Assembly (NCBI GenBank): GCA_028719885.1 | Contig: JAQYLT010000061.1 | Span: 1-41,546 of the forward strand | Origin: Bacillota bacterium | GTDB lineage: Bacteria > Bacillota > Clostridia > Oscillospirales > Oscillospiraceae | Length of the DNA stretch: 41,546 nucleotides | Direction of reading: 5' to 3' | Shown here: in pieces, positions 1 through 12,600 of the stretch | Layout: every line of letters begins with the position of its first letter | How positions within the stretch are numbered: the first letter of the stretch is position 1 | Notes under the pieces: model-generated | Told to the model about the DNA's origin: nothing | The model's database searches: none | Seen by the model: only the letters and a program-made list of their open reading frames with translations | Program-made: the position numbers and the translations under genes

Positions 1-38
1 TCTCGCATTTGTTCTACAGTCCTTTCTTCCCAAGCCAT
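1..38 (-). CDS. IS481-like transposase, N-terminal fragment cut by window edge
   Basis: Only the first 12 codons are inside the window, reading MAWEERTVEQMR on the minus strand from an ATG at 38-36. An AAAGGA ribosome site lies about nine bases upstream. From memory, this opening resembles IS481-family transposases of Clostridia, which begin with a similar WEERTV stretch before a helix-turn-helix and a DDE integrase core. The AT-rich end next to it (features below) fits an insertion sequence terminus. The catalytic core lies outside the window, so whether the copy is intact cannot be judged. The family call is moderately sure and rests on a short match plus context. Confidence 0.6.
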   Translation of the reverse strand, partial: MAWEERTVEQMR

Positions 39-69
39 ACCGTTCTTTCCTTTCTGTTTTGGTATGGCT
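33..69. repeat. 9-bp inverted repeat around the transposase start
   Basis: AGCCATACC at 33-41 is the exact reverse complement of GGTATGGCT at 61-69, with 19 bases between. In the transposase mRNA this hairpin would enclose the ribosome site and touch the start codon (38-36), so it could limit translation initiation. The regulatory role is inference. Confidence 0.45.
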
Positions 70-254
70 CAATTGTATCAAAAACTGTAAACCATGTGCT
101 TACACAACTTGTAAACTATGTTACTACACTATACAGCTTGCTCATTCCGTCGGCGAAGCCGCATTTGCGGATGTTTTTATCATGAATTCGGCTGGATATT
201 CGGATAACTTGACCCTTTGTCAAATAATTGGGTGCGGTAATTCCGCTTCGCGGT

Positions 255-324
255 CGGAACGGATAAATCCGTTCCCTACGCACACGTCGGACATGTACCA
301 TTCAACCCGCCAAATTCCAATTTT
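255..324 (-). repeat. Truncated copy of the palindromic miniature element
   Basis: The palindrome GGAACGGATAAATCCGTTCC (256-275) is followed by CTACG and then about 45 bases that end in CAAATTCCAATTT. This is the same order and spacing as the right end of the complete element at 27872-28097. The left half is missing or diverged beyond recognition. Confidence 0.7.
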
Positions 325-419
325 CGCATTTCCTGATCCGGGCGGATACACACATTCTCACAAAATAGGGACGAAACAGCGTCGGAGGTTCGAAAGCCTT
401 TCTGTTTTTTGCAGAGGAG

Positions 420-450
420 GCCGGAAGAACCCCCGGCGTTTGTCGTTTTT
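420..450 (+). terminator. Hairpin plus T-tract upstream of the giant gene
   Basis: GCCGG at 420-424 pairs with CCGGC at 433-437, followed by a run ending in TTTTTT near 445-451. It resembles an intrinsic terminator. It lies upstream of the assigned promoter, so it may insulate the giant gene from transcription coming from the left. An upstream leader with attenuation is an alternative but no known riboswitch motif was recognised. Confidence 0.35.
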
Positions 451-492
451 TGAAAGGAAAAAATTTTTTTATGGCTATTTCGTCCCAAAGGC

Positions 493-521
493 TTGAAAGT
501 GATGGCAGAAACTGGTACAAT
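493..521 (+). promoter_or_regulatory. Sigma-A-like promoter of the giant surface protein gene
   Basis: TTGAAA (493-498), a 17-base spacer and TACAAT (516-521) match the sigma-A consensus well. Transcription would start near 528, giving a leader of about 77 bases. The assignment is by sequence match only. Confidence 0.6.
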
Positions 522-557
522 CACCCCGTATAGTATCATCAGCCCCAGTATATCCGT

Positions 558-577
558 CTCCGGCGATCTTGCCGGAG
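558..577 (+). promoter_or_regulatory. Leader hairpin before the giant gene
   Basis: CTCCGGC (558-564) is fully complementary to GCCGGAG (571-577) with a six-base loop. It sits about 15 bases before the GGAG ribosome site (593-596). It could stabilise the long mRNA or modulate initiation; the role is inference. Confidence 0.5.
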
Positions 578-604
578 CAGTACCCCAAGAATGGAGTGGT
601 TTCT

Positions 605-3600
605 ATGAAATCGTACGTAAGCAGTTTCAGCGGCAGCTGGTTTCAGCGCTGCCTGAGCATGCTGCTGTGCTTCTGCATGATGCTGTCGCTGTGCCCAATT
701 CCACAGCATGCAGCGGCCAGCGAGGTGGGGGAGGGACAGGAGGTTTCCCAGCCTGTGGAGACCCAGCCTGCGCCTCAGCCTGTGGAGACCCAACCGGCGC
801 CTCAGCCTGTTGAGACGCAACCGGCGCCTCAGCCTGTGGAGACCCAGCCGGCTCCTCAGCCTGAGGAAACCCAGCCGGTCACTGTTCCTGAGCAGACTCA
901 GCCAGTTACCGAGCCTGAGCAGACTCAGCCGGTCACTGTTCCTGAGGAAACCCAGGAGGTCACTCAGCCTGTGGAGACCCAGGAGGTTACCGAGCCTGAG
1001 GAGACCCAGGAGGTCACCGAGCCTGAGGAGACCCAGGAGACCACCGAGCCCGAGGAGACCCAGGGGGAGCAACCACTGGTTGTCACTTCCTGGCAGTGGG
1101 TGGATGAAGAGGAATACATCGATCCCATCAAAAATGAGCTGCTGATCACCTTTGCCAGCATCGAGAATCCGGTTTACCTCTGGTCTATATTAGAGGTGCT
1201 GCCCACTGCGCTCTACGCCACCGTGGACGGCGAAGTGGTGGAGCTGCCCCTGGGGGAGTGGAAGTGCGACGATTATCCCACCGCCGGTGCCTACCAGGGT
1301 GAGTATGTCTTCAAGACCACTCTGCCCGAGGGTTATGTGCTGGCCGAGGATGCGGCGGCGCTGGAAGTACCCGTGGTCTTCTACAGCGATGCCTCTACCC
1401 TTGAAGAAGAGCACACCCACAGCTTTGACGCGAGCGGCGTCTGCTCCTGCGGCGCGATGCAGGTGCGTTATCTGGATGCCAGCCACGCAGTGCAGACGGC
1501 GGTCTGCCAGGCTGTCACCGCAGAAACCACGGAATTGACTGACGGCTGGTATGTGGCGCAGGGCAATGTGACCATCGGCGGCAGTGTTACCGTCACCGAG
1601 AGCTCCAGCCTGATCCTGGCGGATGGGTGCAGCCTCACCGTGGGCGGCGACTTCCTGATTCAGGGCGGCAAGAGCCTGAACATCTACGTGCAGAGTGGCG
1701 GCACCGGCTCCCTCACCATTTCCGGGTCCACGGGCCTGGACATCAGCGGCAGCGGGGATGTCTCTGTGGGGATTTACGGCGGACGCATCGTCGTGAATGC
1801 TTCCATCGGCTCCGAAGAGTGGAGAATGACACTTTCTTCTTCGGCAGGAAGCAGCGCTGTGATTTATTGCGGTGGATTCGGAGGGAATGTAGATTACTAC
1901 AACGGATTCTGTGGCGTTATCGTAGTACAGGAGTATCAGAAAATCTGGGTCTATGACAGATGTACGCTCTGCTTTGACATTGTCGTTCCCCAGGGGAGTA
2001 AATACATGGAGGTTGATGAAGCCTCCCTTACCTTCACCAATGGGGCGAAGCTTCAGGTTCCTGAGGGCAGCAGTTTGCGGCTCTACGGACCTGGCAGCTT
2101 CCCCAATGGCATTGCGGCCAATGTGGATTTGAGAACCATTTTGGGTAATTATTGTGCTTTCCAAGATAGCAGCGGCAGCATCATTAAGCTGTCGGGCGAA
2201 ACGTCCCTGTCAGGCTCCATCACCCTGGTGGATAAACATTACTGCAGCTGGCGGTACAAGGATTCCACCGCCGAAGGCCACACCCGCTATTGTGACGAAT
2301 GCGGCAGGACCTTTACCGAGGCCCACTCTGGCGATGCGGAAGCAGGAATGGTTACGACTGACGACACCCATAGCTATACCTGCGACTGCGGTGCAGAAGT
2401 GACCGAAGCGCACCAGTGGGAGTACTTTTATTCTGACGCCAATCAGCACGAGAAATACTGCCCGGTATGCGGAAAGTCTGAGGATATCCCCCATGACTTC
2501 ACCTCCGGCGACTGCGTCTGCGGCGCGGTTCAGGTAAGCTACGCCGATGCCACCGGCGCGGAGCAGGGAACGGCTGGCTGCTTGAGGCTGAGTGACTTAG
2601 AGCCGAATGAATATGGACAATTCGAGCTGGGTTCCGGCTGGTACCTGGTTGATAGCACTGAATCCGGGAGTATTTACGCGTACCTTCGTGAAGATGATGA
2701 AATCAACCTGATCCTGGGAAACGGCTGCAACGCAACACTTGAGGGCTGCTCTGTGATCGGCGGTTCCCTGACCATCTGGCAGCAGCAGGGAGAGAACGTG
2801 GGCAGGCTTACGGTCTCCGACTCCTATACTGCGATTTCCTGCTCCAGAGTGACCATCAACGGCGGCGTTCTGGAGCTGAGCGGCGATTACAAAGCCTTCC
2901 AGGGTGTTCCCACGATTGGCAGCTGCATGAAGCTCTCCGTCAAGGGTGAAACGGGCGAATATACCGCTGTCAACATCGACGAACGGACGAGCCAGCTCAG
3001 CACTGCCACAAAACTGAAGCTGGAGCCCTGCACGAGTCATGCTTTCGGCAGTGATACGGAGTACATCGACAGCAGCTATCATGGCATCCGCTGCCAGGAC
3101 TGCGGCATCGGCGGCGAGGGGATGGAGAAGCACACATTCGATGACAATGGCTTCTGCACCTGCGGCGCGGTGAAATTCCTGGATGAAAACGGGAAGGATG
3201 CGGTGCAGCTCTGCCAGAAGGTCACAGCGGAGGGCAATATCACCGACGGCTGGTATGTGGTGAAAGGAACTGTGAACTACTCCGGCACCATCTCCGGCGA
3301 TGTCAACCTGGTGCTGGCGGATGGCTGCAGCCTCAATGCGGCAGGCGCACTGACGTTGGCGAATGATACCAGGCTGACGGTGTATGCCCAGTCTAAGGAT
3401 AACGATAAGATGGGTAAGCTCATTGCCACCAATCCCAATGGACATTACGGAATTGGAAGCGACGAAGGATCCCAACTCTTCGTCACCGGAGGCAGCATCA
3501 AGGCAACGGGCCTCTCCTATGGCATCTATTCCAGTCTCACCATCACCGGCGGCAGGGTGGAGGCGATAAGTGACCCTGATGGAACCGGCGATGCAACCTA

Positions 3601-6600
3601 TTGGGAACCCAAAATCTCCGTGGGCATGCGCGTGGTGAATGGGGAGGACAATACCCCAGTTTCGGATTTTGCTACACGTCTGAACCATGTGATCATCGAG
3701 CCCTGCAAGGATCATACCGTCACCAAGGGCGACAGCTACATCGATGCAAACACCCATGATCTCGTTTGCGCCTACTGCAATTTGACTGTGGAAGGCACGG
3801 CAGAACACAGCTTCAACGAAAAGGGCATCTGCTCCTGCGGCGCGGTGCAGTATCTGGACGAAAACGGCGAGACCAATATCCAGCTCTGCCAGGTGATTTC
3901 CAGCGGCACGAATCTGCAAGAAAACGACTGGTATGTCTGGGATGGGCAGGATGAGAATGACCTGTATGTCTATGGCGACAGTAACCTGATCCTCACCGAG
4001 GGCAGCACACTGACCGCTGAAGCCTACCTTCATGAAAATTCGCTGACGGTTTATGGCCAGCCCGGCAGCTGCCTGACGCTGAGTTACATTTATTCGGATG
4101 GAACTCTGAACATCCTCGGCGGCTCGACAGTGATCGATTCTACCTATTACGTGGATAACCTGAGTCTGAATGTAAACGGCGGCATCCTGGTGGTGAAGCA
4201 GGTTGGGGAAACCACGTTAACCGTGAACAACCAGCGGGGCATCTACCTGAATTCCGGCGTCGGTCATGTGGCAGGGGACTTCACCCTGAGCCAGAGCTTC
4301 ACCCTGGAAGATGAGCAGATTCTCACCATTCCCACTGGCGCGAAGCTCACCGTTGCCAGCCAAAATACCCGCGCTGCCGCTAGCTACCTGGAAAACTACG
4401 GCACCATCTATGTGGATGGCGCGCTTTCCGGCGACGTATCCGGCAGCGGCGAGGTCTACTACCTGGTGAAGCTCCCCGAGAATGTCACCGCGACGCTGGA
4501 AGACGGCTCTGATCTGGAAACCTATGAAAGTAAGCTCTACGCCAAGGAAGGCCAGAAGATCGTCCTGACCGGCGGTACATCGGAAAGCTACCTGGCCAAT
4601 GGCAGCTGCGTCTATGGCGCCACCTTCACCATGGGCGCTGAGGTGACAGAGGTGGAAGTCCACAGCCACAGCTTCAACAACAATGACGGCTTCTGCAGCT
4701 CCTGCGATGCTTATCAGGAGCCCAATCGTGATGCTTCCGGCGTCTACGAAATCGACAACGCCGGTCAGCTCTTCTGGTTTGCTGGTCTGGTGAACGGGAC
4801 GCTGAATGGGGTGCCTCAGGACAGGGATGCGAATGGCAAGCTGACGGCTGACATCACCATTCCCAAAAAGAAAGACGGCACCGACCGCAAATGGACGCCC
4901 ATTGGTGATGACGCTAATTACTACTCTAATTACTACTATGGAACGTTCGATGGAGCCGATCACACGGTCAGCAATCTCCGCATCGTTTCTTCCGATGGCA
5001 TTACAGCCGGTCTCTTTGGACACAGCAGCGGCACCATCCAAAATGTGAAGCTGGTTAACGCTTCCGGCGACAAATATAATGGAATTATTGCCGGTGGTAT
5101 CTGCGGCCAGAACAATGAGGGAGGAGCCATCAAGAATTGCTCGGTTGCTTCTGTTTCCTGGACGAATTGCGTTGGCGGATACCTTGGCAGCGTCTGCGGC
5201 TTGAATTATGGAGAAATTGAAAATTGCACCAGCACAGGCAGCACGATGCAGTATGAGGGTGCAAATTCCTCGGAAGATCTGTACCTCTGCGGAAATAGTG
5301 GTGGCGCACTCTCCGGCTGCACCAGCGACAGCGGCATCTGTAGCATAATATATAATGGCACAGTCTCCGATTGCTGCAGCAGCGGAACGTATTTTAGCGT
5401 TTCTATCAGTGGCAGCGCCACCGTTAAAAACTGCTATACCACCGGCTCCGAATTCGCATACTATATCAAGAGCGGCGCCACCGTTGAAAACTGCTATACC
5501 ACCGGCTCCAAATTCGCAGTCAGTATCGATAGCAACGCCAACATCACCAACTGCTACTACCAGGCATCTTCCGAAACCGACAGCTTCGATGGCACCACTT
5601 TCAAGACCGCAGACCAGTTCAAGAGCGGCGAGGTGGCGTATCTGCTGAATGCTAACCGGAGCCCGCTGATTTGGATCCAGAACCTGAGCGGCGACAGCTA
5701 TCCCCGGTTGGGTTCGGAGGAGCAGTACCAGGTGTACAAAACCGACTACTGCCCCACCTATTCCAACGATGAGTACAACACGAACCCCCACAGCAAGCCG
5801 AATGACGGAACCACCGTCTGCCCGGTCTGCGGCGCACAATTCGTGGCCTCTGTCACCGTCGGTGATGTGACCAGCTACTACACAACCTTCCAGGGGGCTT
5901 CCTATGCGGCGGTTTCTCTGTACAACGACAGCACGGTAACCTTGCTGGCAGATGTAGCTACGGACTATTTCCCGGATATTAACGTTATCTTCAACCTGAA
6001 TCTGAATGGCAAGACCCTCAACGTCAATAATGCGAAAATCTATGTATATGAATACGCGGTATTGAACGTCCAGGGTACGGGCACCTTGAATTTGCAAGCT
6101 GGTAACAAGCTGCATGTTGAGGGCGGCACCGTCAACATTCAGGGCGGCGCCATTGATGGCGACATCCAGGTCTACAATTCAAAAGAGATAAGTGGTAATC
6201 TGTCCATCTCCGGCGGCAGCCTGATTGGACACATTGTGGTAAATGGCTCTGTGCTGAACATCTCCGGCGGCAGCGTCAAAGGCAATATCACGCTCAATGA
6301 TGGAAAATATTACGCCGAGAGCAGTGATGAACCCTGGCCGTTATACAGCACTCTGCAGATCTCCGGCGGAAAATTTGAAGGAAATATCGAAGACACTAGT
6401 GAGTTCACCGAATTCAACATCACCGGCGGCGAGTTTGTGGACCTTTCCAGCAACAAGATGCTTCGTGAGCTGCTGAATGATGGCTACTGGTTCTATACCA
6501 GCCGCACCGGAGGAGAGGGAAGCTATACCTATTCCGGACTTGTGAAGTATAGCAAGCTCGATACTGCATCCTATACCGGTACCCTCTATGTCGGCCCTCA

Positions 6601-9600
6601 TGACCATAGCTACACCTACACCACCATCACCGACACAGAACATAAGGGCACCTGCGGCTGCGGCAAGGCAGACAATGGACAGCACAAGTTCGAAAACGGC
6701 TTCTGCACCTCCTGCGATACTTATCAGAAGCCCGAGCAGGATGCTTCTGGTGTCTACCAGATCGCCAACGCCGGTAATCTCTTCTGGTTTGCGGCCAAGG
6801 TGAATGGCGGCAGCAGATCGATCAGCGGCAAGCTGGTGTGTGAGGATACCATCACAATTCCGGAGGGCAGAACCTGGACGCCCATTGGAAATAGTGACAA
6901 AAATTTTGCGGGCAAATTTGACGGCGACGGCAAAACCATCAGCGGCCTGAATATCAATGCCAGTTCAATGTTTTATGTCGGCCTGTTTGGATACGTAGGA
7001 GCCGGCGGCAGTGTTTCCAACCTGACTGTTGCGAATTCCAATTTCTATGGCAAAAATAGTGTCGGCGGTATCTGCGGCTACAATAAAGGCACAATAACCG
7101 GCTGCACCAGCAGCGCGAATGTCTCCGGAACACAGAGTGTCGGCGGCATCTGCGGCAATCTTGCTGGTGGCAATATCATGAATTGCAGCAACAGTGGTAC
7201 AGTCAATGGCAGCATTTTTGTAGGCGGCATCTGCGGTAATAATTCCAGCTCTGTTACAAACTGCTTCAATATTGGAACGGTCACAACAGGCAATTATGCA
7301 GGCAGCATCTACGGCTCTGACAATAATGGTAACGGAACTGCTTCGAACTGCTATTATCTGGCAGCTTCCGAAACCGACAACGGCGACGGCACCTTTGGCA
7401 AGACCGAAGCCCAGTTCAAGAGCGGCGAGGTGGCCTATCTGCTGAATGCTAACCGGACGCCTACTGTCTGGGGCCAGACGATCGGAAGCCAGGACTATCC
7501 CGTGCTGAATGGCGATGCAGTCTACCGCGCCCTGAAGTGTGACAATGCTACGGTTGCCTATTATATCAACGGCACGGAAGACATCACCCTGGGTCATGAG
7601 GATCCTGATGAAAACGGCAACTGCCCGGTCTGCCATCAGGCGATCGTAGCCTCCGTTACGGACATACAAGGAACCGCCACGTACTATACCAGCTTAGAGG
7701 ATGCCTCCAAAGTCGCGGATGACGCAGAGGGCAGCACCCTGAAGCTCCTTTCCAATGTGACGACGATTTACTTCTCCATGCCGGTCTACGGGAAATTTAC
7801 TCTGGATCTGAACGGCAAGAGCCTTGATCTCGGCAACTTCGATGTCAACGTCTATAACGATCTGACCATTACGGGAGGCGAGGGCTCCGCGCTGAAAGTC
7901 AAAGCTTTGCAGCTGTCCGACGGCAGTACCCTGAACATTCAGGGCGGCAGCATCACCGGCAATATCACCGGCGACAGCAGCGCAAATTCCGTCAACCTGA
8001 ACATCTCCGGCGGCAGCATTACCGGAACGGTTGAAACCACCAACGCTACCTGCAATATCTCCGGCGGCAGCCTCAGCAATGGCGTCAAGGCCACCGGCGG
8101 TGCGCTGACCATCACCGGCGGCTCCATCACAGGAAAGGTCGAAAACTACAACGGCGCCACCCTCAGCGTCACCGGCGGCGAATTTACGGAACTTTCCCAC
8201 AACGGTCCGCTGTATTCTCTTCCGGATGATGGCTACTGGTTCTATGACAAACGCAATGTGGATGAAGAGGGCAACGTTACCTATGAGACCCCTGTGTCTT
8301 TCGAAGACATGGGTACAACAGGGGAGAATGGTAATGCAGTTGCCGGACCCGTCTATGTGGGACCTCATAGCCATGATTTCGTATTTACATCCATCGATGA
8401 GGAGTACCACGATTGCGAATGCACGGGTTGCCAGCGGAAATACTTTGACGGGCATACCGATGCAAATAGTGATGGCCTCTGCGATGTCTGCGGCACGATT
8501 GAAGTCCATTATAAGGATGTCGATGGCAGAGATCGTACTCAGCGGTGCTTCCCCATCACCGCGGACACCAAGGAGCTGACTACCAGCCCCCTCGCTTGGT
8601 ACGTGGTGAAGGACGCTGGGCTGCTGGTGGGAAACCGGATTACCGTCAACGGCAGCGTGAACCTGATCCTGATGGATGAGATGAGCCTCACCGTCAATGG
8701 AGGCATCGAGGTCGGCAGCGGCAAGAGCCTGACCATCTATGCCCAGTCTACTGACGATCAGATGGGCAGCCTGAATGCAACCGGAAAAGCGTGGGAAGCA
8801 GGCATCGGCGGAGGCGGCAGCATCACCATCAACGGCGGCACCGTCACCGCCACCGGCGGCACCAGAGGAGCGGGTATCGGCGGTGGATCTGGGGCTACAG
8901 GCGGCAACATCACCATCAACGGCGGCACCGTCACCGCCACCGGCGGTTACGCTGCAGCGGGCATCGGCGGTGGATTAGGGGCTACAGGCGGCAATATCAC
9001 CATCAACGGCGGCACCGTCACCGCCACCGGCGGCACCAGAGCAGCGGGCATCGGCGGCGGTTATGGGGAGACCTCGAATGGTGGTAATGGAGGTACGGTC
9101 ACCATCAACGGCGGCACCGTCACCGCCACCGGCGACTCGTATGCAGCGGGCATCGGAGGCGGTGCTGGTGGAATTGATGCGGGCCAGTATACAGGCGGAG
9201 CGGGCGCTGTTGTAAAGATCAACGGCGGAACCGTGCGTGCAACCGGAGGTTATAGTGTAGTGACAGGATACGCACCGGGCATTGGCGGCGGCGTAGGGAA
9301 CACACAAGGCGGCGCTGGTGGAAGTCTTACCGTTACCGGCGGCTATGTGGTTGCCACCGGCATTGGCGGAGCAGCCTCAAATGTTGGCAATGACCCAGGT
9401 GCTAACGGCAGCTTCATGGCATCCGGCAACGGCGTTGTGATTACCGACAACATTAAGGATCAGACGCAAATTGGCAGCTGGAACGGCATCGTGTTCATTG
9501 CGAACGAGGGCAAGGTTTATGGCGATGTGGCTCTTAGCTCCGATCTTGTGATTCCCGCCGGGAAGAACATGACCCTGGACATGAACGCTGGCACCCTGGA

Positions 9601-12600
9601 GCTGGACGGCGCGAAAATCAGCCTGGGAGAGGGCAGCAGCCTGAAGCTCTCCGGCAACGGCAGCTTCCCCAGTGGCGTAACCGTCAGTGGCGGCTATCTG
9701 CTGGACATCCTGGCAGACGGCTGGGCGTTCTTCGGAGACGAAAGCGGCAACACCATCATCCCCCTGAGCGCCACTCAGTACACGACTTTCCCGGAAACAG
9801 ATGATGATCCTCAGGTTTACCTCCGGCAGCACACCCACAGCTGGAGCTATTCCAACATCACCGAAGAGACGCACGACAAAACCTGCACCTGCGTCTCCGG
9901 CGTTTTGACGGAAGCGCACACCAAGGGCTCTGACGGCTTCTGCACCCTCTGCGGCGCGGGAGTGGCAAGATATGTGGATGCCAACGGCAAAGACATGGGC
10001 GAGAAGGCCTGCTTCGCCATCACCAATTCCAGCACCACCTGGGGTGAGGATGGGAAGACTACCTGGTATGTGGTGAAGGACAAAGAGGTGAACATCTCTG
10101 ACCGGATCAACGTCACCGGCAATGTGAACCTGATCCTTGCTGATGGCTGCCAGCTGAAGGCCAACAGCGGCATCCATGTGGCGAGCGGAACCAGCCTGAC
10201 TATCTGGGCCCAGTCCACCGGCGAATCGATGGGTAAGCTCACAGCAACAACGACTGTCAATTGGCGGGGCAGTAATGCGGCCATCGGCGGCAACAATTCT
10301 GAAAACAGCGGAACCATCACCATCCATGGCGGCAACATCAACGCCACCTCCCATCAAAAAGGCGCGGCCATCGGCGGCGGCGAATACGCAGAAGGCAACA
10401 TCCATATCTATGGAGGGTATGTCACTGCTGAGGCTCGCAAAAGCAGCGCTGCCATTGGCGGCGGCAACAGCGGAGACGGCGGCACCATCGAGATTACCGG
10501 CGGCACCATCACAGCCATCTGCTCCGCTGCTAATGGTTCGGGCATCGGCAGCGGCGGCAATTCGGATGCGGGAACCATTACCATCTCCGGCGGCACCGTT
10601 GTGGCCCACGGCGGCACATCAGGAACCGGCATCGGAGCCTACAAAAATTATTCCGGTGGATCGGTCACCATCACCGGCGGAAATGTCACAGCGCAAGGCG
10701 GCAGGGAAGGAGATTATTATACTCTCGCTGGATGCGGCATCGAGGCTGGCAGCATTACCATCAACGGCGGCGAGGTCACTGCCATCGGCGGCGCTGGATC
10801 GGGATACCCCGATGCGGCAGCTTTCTCCTGCGATCCCAATGTCAGTGACTATGAAAGCATGCTGCTCTCCACCGGCACAAGCGAAGATGACCTTACCAAT
10901 GTGACCTACAGCGACCGGACGGCGGATGGCTACGATGGCTACACCGCAAGCAAGGCAGTGCGGATCGAGCCCTGCGGCACCGAAGAGAATCCCCATAATC
11001 GCGTCTGCAAAGACGTGGGAGATGGCATTTGGCACAATTCCATCTGCAACTGGTGCGGCTATGTTGAAGATGCTCAGGCGCATACCGTTCCTGGTGAAGA
11101 CGGCAGATGCACGGCCTGCGACGCGCTGATTGTGGCCTCGATGACAGCAAATGGCAGCACCGGTTACTACAGCGAATTCCTCCCGGCTTTCTCTGCGGCA
11201 AATGGATTAGAGGGCAGCACCCTGAAATTGCTGGCTAAGGTGTATGCGGAACGCATGCTGAAAGTCACCGGCAGCTTCACCCTGGACTTGAACGGGAAGA
11301 CCCTGGAATCTGACTACTTTGAATACGGAAATCAATACGGGGATATGTGGAACGACGAAGGAGCCATCTACGTATATGGTGGCAGCCTGACCATCCAGGA
11401 CAGCAGCGAGGGCAAAACCGGCAAGATTTTCTTGGAGCCAAATCCCGATTTGGGGGATGATTTCAAGAACGCCATTTCTGTGCGGGGTGGTACGCTGAAT
11501 TTCTTCGGTGGCAAGGTAAATTACAGGATCCGCAATGAACTCGGAACGCTGAACATCTCCGGCACCGCAGTGGTGGAGGTCGGAAGTGACGACACAGCGG
11601 TTCGTAACATTAATTATCAGTATTCTTATCAAAAGGCCCATGCAACCATCAGCGGCGGTACCCTGATCGGCGGAGACTGCATTAGTGCTGAGGGTTATAC
11701 CGAGGTTGCGATTACGGGTGGTACATTTGAAGCGCTGGCTGGTGATTATAAATCCTGCGTCTATTGCGATAGTGACAGCTCTGTAACGGTCAGCGGCGGC
11801 ACCTTTACGAAGCAGCAGGGGGACAAGGTCTACACCTTTAGGGGGAATAACATCTCCGTCAGCGGCGGCGAATTCATTGACGGTATCTCCGTGTTTGGCG
11901 GCAATCTGAAAGACCGGCTGGCAACGGATGAAAATGGAGAGATTGCCTACTGGTACTATCAGAGCCTTGACAATGGTGTTTATTCCGACGGAATCACTGC
12001 GGCGGATGCAGCAGCGGCTTCCTACGGGAGCACTGTGTATGTTGGCAGCCACAGCCATGCGTATTCCAGCGAGGACGGCACCTGCGTCTGCGGAAAGCAG
12101 ATTCCTGTGGCTGTGAGCATCGGGGGTGAGACGCAATTCTTCGATTCCCTGTCTGCTGCCATGGCGTCTTTGGATACCTCTGCAGAAGAGAAGGCCCAGG
12201 TCACCGTTTTCCAGAGCACAAGCTTCCAGAATGACCTGGTGATTCCGGAGAACGTGACGCTGACGGTGAAAGATGGTGCCACCCTCACAGCCGAGAACAA
12301 TGCCCGCCTCTTTGTCCGCAGCAGCCTCAGCGGCAGTGTCAGTGGAGATGTGCGCTATCTGGTGAGCGTTAATACCAATGAAGTTAACGTCACCGGGCGC
12401 AGTGTCACAGTCTACCTTGGAAGCGTCTATGCGAGGGCAGACGATCCCATTAACCTGAAAGCAATAAACTATGACGCCGATTCCATGATGCTCACCGACT
12501 GGCTGGTAGATAACGTATCGTCCAGTGAGTCGTTCACGATGCCCAGTCATCCGGTGACCATCGAGCGCAAGCTGGAAGCCATCGTCGCCACCGTCACCAT

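Larger units (their letters stand above)
1..128 (-). mobile_element. Terminus of an IS481-like insertion sequence
   Basis: The stretch 74-128, read on the minus strand, starts TGTAGTAACATAGTTTACA and continues with GTGTAAGCACATGG and a second GTTTACA. TGT-starting AT-rich ends with repeated GTTTACA blocks are typical of IS481 relatives. It lies directly upstream of the transposase start at 38. The exact outer edge (128 to 130) and any target duplication cannot be fixed because the other end is outside the window. Confidence 0.5.
129..492. other. Gene-free spacer with a truncated palindromic element
   Basis: No convincing coding region is seen between the insertion sequence end and the giant gene's promoter. 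It holds a truncated miniature palindromic element (255-324). It also holds a stretch around 360-445 with short self-complementary segments, for example GACG-loop-CGTC near 371-384 and GCCGG (420-424) with CCGGC (433-437), followed by a T-rich tract. The open frames here have no ribosome site and no recognisable protein. Confidence 0.5.

Noticed and set aside
360..451. Cyclic-di-GMP riboswitch upstream of the giant gene
   Set aside because: Small stems and a T-tract are present, but the conserved motif of neither class could be matched.
59..496. 145-codon plus-strand frame at the left end
   Set aside because: It runs through the insertion sequence terminus and a palindromic element, has no ribosome site and no recognisable protein.
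569..604. Upstream TTG start for the giant protein
   Set aside because: No ribosome site precedes it, it overlaps the leader hairpin, and it would place 12 polar residues before the signal peptide. ATG 605 has GGAG at a proper distance.
8822..9145. CRISPR-like regular repeats
   Set aside because: They are in-frame coding repeats of a beta-solenoid with an 87-bp period and no unique spacers.
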